From: Anaerolineae bacterium
Lineage (GTDB): Bacteria > Chloroflexota > Anaerolineae > Aggregatilineales > Phototrophicaceae
NCBI GenBank assembly: GCA_019912985.1
Contig: JAIOHN010000471.1
Span: 1 to 32,080 of the forward strand
Direction: 5' to 3'
DNA length: 32,080 nucleotides
Part shown: one piece after another, positions 1-6,760 of the stretch
How positions within the stretch are numbered: position 1 is the first letter of the stretch
Layout: the number at the start of each line of letters is the position of its first letter
Notes under the pieces: generated by a model
What the model saw: only the letters and a program-made list of their open reading frames with translations
Told to the model about the DNA's origin: nothing
Database searches by the model: none
Made by a program: the position numbers and the translations under genes

Positions 1-16
1 GGAAAAAGATTAGAAT

Positions 17-180
17 CTGGCAAAGTTTAACACTCCCTACCGGGAGTGCCTCTTGCCAGCTTCCGAAATTTTCGCTATTCTATGAATAGAAGTTCGGAGG
101 CTGGCTTTAAGCCGCCCCGGCGGTTTACTGAAAGCCTTCTGAGTGCCGGCCAAAGCAAAATCAGAAGGCTTCTTCTTTTA
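17..180 (+). ncRNA. Structured RNA element ending in an intrinsic terminator (5' end may lie outside the window)
   Basis: Successive stems by eye: CTGGCAA(17-23)/TTGCCAG(53-59) enclosing CACTCCC(31-37)/GGGAGTG(42-48); alternative GCCAGCTTCCGAA(55-67)/TTCGGAGGCTGGC(93-105) enclosing CTATTC/GAATAG; a GC hairpin at about 109-126; AGCCTTCTGA(133-142)/TCAGAAGGCT(161-170) followed by TCTTCTTTTA. Confidence 0.5.
133..180 (+). terminator. Rho-independent terminator
   Basis: 10-bp perfect stem AGCCTTCTGA/TCAGAAGGCT then U-rich TCTTCTTTTA. Confidence 0.6.
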
Positions 181-274
181 TGTCACAAAGTTGGCAGATG
201 ACGCCTACGCGCCCCGTGCATCCTTATGGCGGTCGAATGCAGCTCTACCCTTAATCCATAGAACTCCTAAAAAT

Positions 275-311
275 AAAAAAGGCGTCACCCTTTGATACTG
301 GAGTGACGCCC
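275..311 (-). terminator. Intrinsic terminator (minus strand)
   Basis: Minus strand GGCGTCAC-tccagtatcaaag-GGTGACGCC immediately followed by TTTTTTATTTTT. Confidence 0.7.
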
Positions 312-480
312 TTGATATGTGATATAATCAAGGTGATCGTACCTCTCTCTTAGGTGCGGTCAAACGTCGAACTCCTGCGTTGAGTTCGGCAGTCCCTAAA
401 TCGAAACCCCTTGGCCGGGGCATCGGCAGAAAAACGAACTTCGGTTCGTTTTTCTGTTTAGGGACGGATAAATTGTTAAT
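276..480 (-). ncRNA. Candidate ~205-nt structured small RNA, family not recognised
   Basis: On the minus strand: -35 TTGCGC / 17 bp / -10 TATACT (510-515, 487-492), then GUCCCUAAA/UUUAGGGAC stem (457-465 with 392-400) enclosing a 12-13-bp AGAAAAACGAAC/GUUCGUUUUUCU hairpin and CCCC/GGGG, then CGAACUC/GAGUUCG, GACCGCACCU/AGGUACGAUC, CUUGAU/AUCAAG, then GGCGUCAC/GUGACGCC + U6. Confidence 0.5.
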
Positions 481-486
481 GAAGGT

Positions 487-515
487 AGTATAGCCCCCGA
501 TCCCGAGTCGCGCAA
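487..515 (-). promoter_or_regulatory. Predicted sigma70-like promoter for the minus-strand candidate sRNA
   Basis: Minus strand TTGCGC - 17 bp - TATACT; predicted +1 near 480. Confidence 0.35.
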
Positions 516-655
516 CTGATTCCTGATCCGAATCGCGGCAATTTCCGATTCAATTTCCGGCAATTCCTGAATCACAGGGACGAACAGAAGCCGGTTTGAA
601 GATTATTTTGAAGCCGGTCATTTCCATTTTAATCGGCGGAAATGCTGGATTCGAT

Positions 656-1126
656 TTAAGACCCCAGTTTGGCAAACGACGCAAAAAAGTTGTCCATGAT
701 ACTGGTATTGGTGCTTTTGTTGAGCACGATGGTATCCTCGTCTTCGTCGTCGAGCACCGGCAGCGCCAGTTTCTTCATGCCGCCTAAAGCCGGTCTGGCG
801 GACGGCGCACCGTCGCCCAGCGCGAGCAGGCTGCCCTGTTCCAGCATGATACGTTTCAGGTCGGCGATCTGGCGTTCGAGCTTTTCGGTGTCGGCGGCAG
901 GGGCCGGCAGCGCGGCCTGAGTCTTTGTCCAGGGAAATAATTCGTAGAGAACCGCGGTATCACCCTCCCCCAGCGACCACATCAAGCGCAGCCCGTTGCG
1001 CACCATGCGCGCGAACTGCTGGGTTGCTTTGCAGAACTGGATGAATTCCATGAGGCGTTTATCTTCTTGCAGATCGTGGTAGAGCCAGAACTTAAACTCT
1101 TTGCGGGGGCGGTAACGACGGGCCAT
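656..1126 (-). CDS. Conserved-type hypothetical protein (156 aa)
   Basis: Full ORF MARRYRPRKEFKFWLYHDLQEDKRLMEFIQFCKATQQFARMVRNGLRLMW...; basic N-terminus, helical core, acidic low-complexity C-terminus. Confidence 0.7.
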   Translation of the reverse strand: MARRYRPRKEFKFWLYHDLQEDKRLMEFIQFCKATQQFARMVRNGLRLMWSLGEGDTAVLYELFPWTKTQAALPAPAADTEKLERQIADLKRIMLEQGSLLALGDGAPSARPALGGMKKLALPVLDDEDEDTIVLNKSTNTSIMDNFFASFAKLGS

Positions 1127-1210
1127 AAATCACCTGTAACATTAATGTGCTGCGCATTAATGCGCTGACTCGTTGTTTCCATAATAGCGCGTCTAATCGT
1201 CTTCGTCTAG

Positions 1211-1219
1211 TGGTATAAT
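1211..1219 (+). promoter_or_regulatory. Extended -10 promoter element TGGTATAAT
   Basis: TGnTATAAT at 1211-1219, followed about 50 nt later by GGAAAGGG-N9-ATG at 1272. Confidence 0.4.
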
Positions 1220-1271
1220 GGAAAGAAAGGTAGAATTCAAGAATGATTTAATCTGGAAAGGGCGAATCCTT

Positions 1272-1790
1272 ATGAAGAAAGCCGGTGCGATTGCGACGCG
1301 ATTGGGCGTCCACTCCGATACGATACGGGATTGGGCAGACCTGTTTGAGGAGTTTTTCAGCGAAGGCGCGCGGCGCGGCGCTGGCATCCGGCGGGTTTTC
1401 AGCCTGGAGGACGAGGTTATCCTCAATACCGTCTGCGAACTGCGGAAACAAAACGTCGAATTTGAGGAAATTCGCGCCCGATTGACGAATGGAGAACGAA
1501 TTGAAGCTTTGCCCGTCATCAATGAGCCGGTTCCGCCAGATTCAGCCATCGAACTTTTTGGCAAAATCAAAATCCTGGAAGCGACTATCGAACAGAAAAA
1601 TGAATTGATTGCCGAATTACGGGCCGAAATTGAAGCCGAGCGCAGACGCACCGAGCAGGCCATCGAGCGTGCCCACAGTATGCCCCCGCAAGAGGTGATC
1701 GCCCTGCATCGGAAGATTGCGGTGTTAGAGTACCAGCTTGAGCAGATCCAGTCCCAGCGTGACGACAAGCAGGAAATGAGTGACCAGTAA
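1272..1790 (+). CDS. MerR-like HTH regulator with C-terminal coiled coil
   Basis: MKKAGAIATRLGVHSDTIRDWADLFEEFFSEGARRGAGIRRVFSLEDEVILNTVCELR has MerR-type HTH spacing; long E/R-rich coiled-coil tail. Start chosen at 1272 because the 1218 ATG overlaps the -10 box. Confidence 0.65.
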   Translation: MKKAGAIATRLGVHSDTIRDWADLFEEFFSEGARRGAGIRRVFSLEDEVILNTVCELRKQNVEFEEIRARLTNGERIEALPVINEPVPPDSAIELFGKIKILEATIEQKNELIAELRAEIEAERRRTEQAIERAHSMPPQEVIALHRKIAVLEYQLEQIQSQRDDKQEMSDQ

Positions 1791-2991
1791 TTTGACGGAA
1801 CGAGCCAATATTGTCGTCGTGGGCGGGGGGATCGTCGGGCTGGCGACCGCCCGTGAATTATTGACGCAGCATCCCGATCTGCGAGTTGTGATTGTGGAAA
1901 AAGAGGCCGAGCTTTCGACGCACCAGACCGGCCATAACAGCGGCGTGATCCACAGCGGGATTTACTACAAGCCGGGATCGCTCAAGGCGAAGGTCTGCGT
2001 GGCCGGACACCGCGCCATGCTGGAATACTGCGACGCGCACCACATTCCATACCGGTTGTGCGGCAAAGTCATCATTGCGGTGGACGAGAGCGAAATAGCC
2101 GCACTCAACGAGCTTTACCAGCGCGGGCTGGCTAACGGTGTCCAGGGTTTGGAGTTGGTTGATCCACCCCGGCTGCGCGAAATCGAGCCGCATGTGGTGG
2201 GAGTCAAGGCGATTTATTCGCCGAATACGGGGATTGTGGATTACCGCCGGGTTGCCCGCGCCTATGCTGACGACGTGCGCGAACTGGGCGGCCAGATCAT
2301 CACCGGCTTGCGGGTTTCGCGCGTCGAGGAACGCGGCCCGGAAACGATTGTGCGCACGACGCAGGGCGACATCCGAACGCGTTTTGTCATCACCTGTGCC
2401 GGGCTGTATTCGGATCGCATCAGCGGCGACCGCGCGAATGTGCGCATTGTGCCGTTTCGCGGCAGTTATTACCGTTTGAGTCCTGAAAGCAGCGACCGTG
2501 CCCGCGCCCTGATTTATCCAGTTCCCGACCCACGTTTTCCGTTTTTAGGCGTGCATTTCACACGGACGATGGACGATGAGGTGCTGGTTGGGCCGAACGC
2601 GGTGCTGGCATTCGCGCGTGAGGGTTATACCCGCTGGCATGTGAATTTTAGCGAAATGGCCGAAACCCTTATGTATCCCGGTTTCTGGAAGCTCGCCAAA
2701 AATTACTGGAAAATGGGCGCGCTGGAAATGTACCAGGATTTTGTGAAGGCGGCTTACGTCAAAACCGCCCGGCGCTATATCCCCGAATTGAGCAGCAAGG
2801 ACTTCCTGCCGGGGCGGAGCGGCGTGCGCGCCCAGGCATTAGACCGGAACGGCGTCATGGTCGATGACTTCCGCATCAAAGGCGGTGGGAACGTGATCCA
2901 TGTCCAGAATGCGCCTTCACCGGCGGCGACCTCATCGCTCATTATCGCTCAGACCATCGCCGCCCAGGCACAGTCCCAATTTGGCCTTTAA
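1780..2991 (+). CDS. lhgO: L-2-hydroxyglutarate oxidase (FAD-dependent, DAO family)
   Basis: N-terminal GGGIVGLATARELL dinucleotide-binding motif; STHQTGHNSGVIHSGIYYKPGSLKA and C-terminal GRSGVRAQALDRNGVMVDDF...VQNAPSPAATSSL are LhgO/L2HGDH-type. GTG start overlaps the upstream stop by 11 bp. Confidence 0.85.
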   Translation: MTSNLTERANIVVVGGGIVGLATARELLTQHPDLRVVIVEKEAELSTHQTGHNSGVIHSGIYYKPGSLKAKVCVAGHRAMLEYCDAHHIPYRLCGKVIIAVDESEIAALNELYQRGLANGVQGLELVDPPRLREIEPHVVGVKAIYSPNTGIVDYRRVARAYADDVRELGGQIITGLRVSRVEERGPETIVRTTQGDIRTRFVITCAGLYSDRISGDRANVRIVPFRGSYYRLSPESSDRARALIYPVPDPRFPFLGVHFTRTMDDEVLVGPNAVLAFAREGYTRWHVNFSEMAETLMYPGFWKLAKNYWKMGALEMYQDFVKAAYVKTARRYIPELSSKDFLPGRSGVRAQALDRNGVMVDDFRIKGGGNVIHVQNAPSPAATSSLIIAQTIAAQAQSQFGL

Positions 2992-4781
2992 CCCGACGGT
3001 TGAGCGGTTGCCTCTTCCGTCGGTTCCTCGGTCGGTTCCGGGGTTGGAACCAGCGTCGGGGTAGGGGGCGGCGTCACGGTGGCGATGCGCACCAACCGCA
3101 GCACAAAATCGTCCCCGCGCCAGGGCGAAACCAGTTCACGGTAATCGCCCCCCGGGATGTCGTCCCCGATCAGCACTGTGCCGTCTTCAGGCCGATACCA
3201 TTCGACCGAAAACACACCTTCGACTTCTCGCAGGTCAACCTGAACGCCGGGCGTCACCTTCGGATCAACCTGGGCGAAACGTTCAATTTTTCTCGCATTG
3301 GGGTGATAGATGATGAGTTCTTCATATTCGCGACGCATGAGTTCCGGGCGGCGGGTGTCGTTACGCTTATCTACATCGCTGACGAGGCTGTCATCCGGCT
3401 GGAACAACGACAGGTCGATATCACGGTCGGTGAAGTAGGACAGGATGTAAGGCGCGGAATCCAGACCAAATAACCGGCCAAAGATGCGCCCGCCGAAGCG
3501 GAAGGGGTTGTCTCTGGTCTGGCTATATGGCTCGATGAATGGATAGCGCCCGCCGTAGCTGGCCGACCCGCCGGATAATATCCATGACCAGAACAGCCAG
3601 CGCTGTGAATAATTGGGGTAGCGTGGGAAGCGGGCGTGGGAATCCTGCTCGTAATAATCTTCGCCCAGGAAGATGTGCATCGGGTACTGCTCATAGCGTT
3701 TGATGAGTTCCGCGCCGTGAGCATGACCATCTTCCAAGTGGATGTAGCTCACCCAACTGTCTTCTTCAGAATTAAGGTAGCAGAATTCCATGCCGCGCGA
3801 TGGGCTGACCGAAAGCAAATGTTTCCAGGGATCATATTGGGCGACATACTGCCCGACCTCGCGCGCAAAAGCCCGGTTTTTAGGAAACTCCGCGTTGCAG
3901 CCCAGGTCATTGACGGCGAGCCAGAACACCTGCGGGAAGGCTGCCCAGCGGGCGATCATGTAGCGCACGGTTTTTTCCCGATCTGATTCGGGAATCTCGG
4001 CCCAGGCTTCGCCCGCTTCGTCGGTCTGCCAGTTAATTTGCCCGAACAGGATCATCTGGATGTAAATATCAGGATACTGGTTGAGCATCCACTCGATGCG
4101 TTCGTCAGTGATGCGGAATTTTTCCAGGTTAAAGCGGGTGAAATCGTCACCCTCCCAGGGGTGATTGCTGGATCGCGCGTCTTTATCCCAGGCAAAACCG
4201 CCCAGCACCCCGGCGCGCAGGCTGGTGATGCCCAGCGTATTCAGTTCTTCGACATATGCCTGCCAGCGACGCTCATCGTTGTTGAAGAGGCGATAGGCCG
4301 TATCGTTGATATTGAGGAACCACTGCTCATTGTCGGTGATCCATTGGCGTGGGTTGTCGGGATCGGATTTGAGCATCCCGCGCAGGTCAGACTCGACGAC
4401 GGTGAATGTCCCGGTCTGGTTGTCAAGCAAACTATCGGGCGACCGCGACTGCCATGTCCAATCGCCGGTTTCGTTCACATAAACCCGCGCACGCCATGTC
4501 CGGTCACCGTCGTAAAACATATCCACCGTTTTGACATTTTCTCCGCCGGAAGGTGGGAAGAAGGTGACGCTGGCCCTGAGGTCAAATGGATTGCCGGTGG
4601 ACTCCGAACCGGCGAGCGCGATTTCATGCACGCCAAACAGCCGGGCCGGATTTTGATCCCGCGTAAAGTTGGGTTCGCCGGTCGTGGTCTGGAATGCGCT
4701 GAGAAGGATCAGCAGCAGCAGGGGAGGGGCAGATACCCGGATCATTGCTCTGATAAACCGTTTTAATCCCGATGAATACAT
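2988..4781 (-). CDS. Secreted DUF5060 / DUF4038 (apiosidase-like TIM barrel) protein with Pro/Thr-rich C-terminus
   Basis: Start at 4781 (RBS AAGGAG) gives signal peptide MYSSGLKRFIRAMIRVSAPPLLLLILLSAF; DUF5060-type N-terminal beta domain (FYDGDRTWRARVYVNETGDWTWQS), then a barrel; tail TPPPTPTLVPTPEPTEEPTEE. Confidence 0.7.
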   Translation of the reverse strand: MYSSGLKRFIRAMIRVSAPPLLLLILLSAFQTTTGEPNFTRDQNPARLFGVHEIALAGSESTGNPFDLRASVTFFPPSGGENVKTVDMFYDGDRTWRARVYVNETGDWTWQSRSPDSLLDNQTGTFTVVESDLRGMLKSDPDNPRQWITDNEQWFLNINDTAYRLFNNDERRWQAYVEELNTLGITSLRAGVLGGFAWDKDARSSNHPWEGDDFTRFNLEKFRITDERIEWMLNQYPDIYIQMILFGQINWQTDEAGEAWAEIPESDREKTVRYMIARWAAFPQVFWLAVNDLGCNAEFPKNRAFAREVGQYVAQYDPWKHLLSVSPSRGMEFCYLNSEEDSWVSYIHLEDGHAHGAELIKRYEQYPMHIFLGEDYYEQDSHARFPRYPNYSQRWLFWSWILSGGSASYGGRYPFIEPYSQTRDNPFRFGGRIFGRLFGLDSAPYILSYFTDRDIDLSLFQPDDSLVSDVDKRNDTRRPELMRREYEELIIYHPNARKIERFAQVDPKVTPGVQVDLREVEGVFSVEWYRPEDGTVLIGDDIPGGDYRELVSPWRGDDFVLRLVRIATVTPPPTPTLVPTPEPTEEPTEEATAQPSG

Positions 4782-4929
4782 GTTGTTCGGTTCTCCTTTG
4801 CGTAGGCCCCAGACCTGATTTGCTCGTAACAAGCTGGTGGATGAGGCTGATTAACGTGCCTGTGACGGCGCCAAATTTCCCTTAATACAATATATTTGTT
4901 AGTTTTAGATTAGATTACAGCGCGTCAGG

Positions 4930-5110
4930 CCGCACCCGTATCGGGTTTTGCATCCCGGTGCGGTACGATATTGCTGCTGAACACCCGTTATCTTCGACCG
5001 GCAGCAAAATGATGTGCGCATTGTAACCAGTTCGCACCATATTGATAAAGTGCGGCGTGTGCTGGCCGCGACCCCTGCCGCGTGAACCGGAAGCTTGCTG
5101 TGAGGTTCAC
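4930..5110. other. Hairpin-rich intergenic region between divergent genes (possible structured leader)
   Basis: CCGCACC(4930-4936)/GGTGCGG(4957-4963); TTGCTGC(4971-4977)/GCAGCAA(5001-5007); GTGCG(5014-5018)/CGCAC(5033-5037); GTGAACC(5082-5088)/GGTTCAC(5104-5110). Confidence 0.3.
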
Positions 5111-5238
5111 GAAAGGCGGTATACATTAAATAGAGAGTAGGATTAAGTTATGTTTCTCCAGCAGAAATGTTATAACGCTGCCTATCTCAGCCATACTTTG
5201 CGTTTCTATTTTGATACAGTTTATAAAGTGAGGGGAAA

Positions 5239-6756
5239 ATGCGTCTGAAAATACTACAGGGTTTTATTCTGGTTACCACCGTCGTGTTTGCCAGCATCAT
5301 CATCCTTAGCCCTGTGCCGAAAGCGGATGCCGCCAGCCTGCTGCAAGATGCCCCCAGTCTTGACGGCTACAAAATTTATTTTACGGAGGCGAACGGCGAA
5401 GCCAGCCGTTTCGACCGCTCTGCATCCGGGTTATCCCGTCTCGCCGGCCTGTTGAGCGAATTGGGCGCGCAGATGGAAACTGTCGAATGGCGCACCCAAT
5501 TCCCCACCGACGCCGATCTCATTATCGTCGCCGGGCCAATGGTCGATCTGGATGCCAGCCAGACTGCCCGCCTGTGGGAATACATTACGGGCGGCGGTAA
5601 AGTGCTGCTGCTGGTTGATCCGCTGCGAATTGAGCGCGGGCGCGGCGTTGGCGTTCAACTCGAATCGGGTTTAATGCAGCTTCTGTGGACAGATTTAGGG
5701 ATGCGCGTGCGCAATGACATCGTTTTGACCGAAGGTTTCATGCCGATCCAACCGTTGGTTGCAACCCCTATGCCAGAGCAAACTCCCGAAGCGACCGCTG
5801 AAGCTGTTGTGCCGCCCGTCGTCGAGCCGCCACCCATTCTCAATTTTACAACGACGGACGTGACCGCGGATCAGCCCATCCTCGCCGGTATCACCGAACC
5901 ACTGGCCTTCTTCAACGCGCGTTCCATCGAAATTGATCTTTCTGTGCGCGAATTTCCGGTGCAACCCCTGGTCTTTTCCAGCGGGGAATTCTACGGCGAG
6001 AATAACCTAGCAGCTTTTAATGAAGGCGGCGTGGCGCTGTATAATATCGGCGAAGACATCTCGCCCGGTTTCCTGCCGCTGGCGACCGCTTTTGAAAACA
6101 GCACCAGCGGTACGCGTATCGTCCTGATCAGCGACCGCGATTTCGCAACCAACGGGAGCGGCCTCCAGAGTTCACCGCCCAACACTGGCGCGTTCCTGTA
6201 TCCGGGCAACGTGCGCTTTTTGCTGAACAGTGTCGCCTGGCTGCTGGGGGCGGAAAAAGTCGATCTGACCTTCCCGACGCCTGGGCCAACCGCTACCCCC
6301 ACACTGATCCCCACGCCTGCCGTGATTGATCCGCTGGCCGTCCAGACCGACCTGGCTGTGACCGTATCGGTGTCCAATATTCGCCCGGTCGAAGGCGAGA
6401 TCATCATTTACGACATCACCGTCGTCAACAACGGCCCGGAGACGGCTGAGTTAATCGAAGTCACGGATGATCTGCCAGCGGGCATCCAGTATATTATGGC
6501 CTCCGGCGGCGCTTTCGACGGCGAAGTTAACAAGTGGATCATCGATTCGCTTGAACCCAATCAGGGCACAAGCCTGCGTCTGGTGGTTGGCGTCCTGCGC
6601 GGCACCGTCGGGACGACCATCACCAATCAGGTGACGGTAAGCAGCGAACTGCTCACCGACATTGATCCCAACAATAATGCGGCGACCGCGGAAATCAATA
6701 TTGAACGGATCATTCTGGCCGATCAAGAACCGCAGCCGACGCAGGAAGGTGGTTAA
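5239..6756 (+). CDS. Secreted protein: GldG-like / ABC-type uncharacterised domain plus DUF11 C-terminal domain
   Basis: Signal peptide MRLKILQGFILVTTVVFASIIILS...ADA; GATase-like region DADLIIVAGPMVDLDASQTARLWEYITGGGKVLLLVDP; DUF11-type VTVVNNGPETAELIEVTDDLPAGIQYI...ITNQVTVSSELLTDIDPNNNAATA; RBS GAGGGG. Confidence 0.7.
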   Translation: MRLKILQGFILVTTVVFASIIILSPVPKADAASLLQDAPSLDGYKIYFTEANGEASRFDRSASGLSRLAGLLSELGAQMETVEWRTQFPTDADLIIVAGPMVDLDASQTARLWEYITGGGKVLLLVDPLRIERGRGVGVQLESGLMQLLWTDLGMRVRNDIVLTEGFMPIQPLVATPMPEQTPEATAEAVVPPVVEPPPILNFTTTDVTADQPILAGITEPLAFFNARSIEIDLSVREFPVQPLVFSSGEFYGENNLAAFNEGGVALYNIGEDISPGFLPLATAFENSTSGTRIVLISDRDFATNGSGLQSSPPNTGAFLYPGNVRFLLNSVAWLLGAEKVDLTFPTPGPTATPTLIPTPAVIDPLAVQTDLAVTVSVSNIRPVEGEIIIYDITVVNNGPETAELIEVTDDLPAGIQYIMASGGAFDGEVNKWIIDSLEPNQGTSLRLVVGVLRGTVGTTITNQVTVSSELLTDIDPNNNAATAEINIERIILADQEPQPTQEGG

Positions 6757-6760
6757 GTCG

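Noticed and set aside
320-328. Extended -10 TGATATAAT on the plus strand as promoter of a + strand RNA (335-466)
   Set aside because: It has no plausible -35 and lies inside the CUUGAU/AUCAAG stem of the better supported minus-strand RNA; kept only as an alternative orientation to be tested.
276-480. 5S rRNA-like similarity (minus strand TGCCGAACTCAACGCAGGAGTTCGACG)
   Set aside because: Only a short local resemblance to the 5S 'CCGAACTC..GAAGT' segment; overall fold and length do not fit 5S rRNA.
4038-4766. 242-aa plus-strand ORF, and 3000-3473 / 3636-3986
   Set aside because: Antisense shadows of the well-supported minus-strand DUF5060/apiosidase-like gene; sequences lack domain features.
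4905-5126. 73-aa minus-strand ORF
   Set aside because: Composition random, lies in hairpin-rich intergenic sequence, no RBS.
5198-5227. TTGCGT-18-TATAAA as promoter of the 5239 gene
   Set aside because: Would start transcription within or just after the GAGGGG ribosome-binding site, leaving almost no leader.
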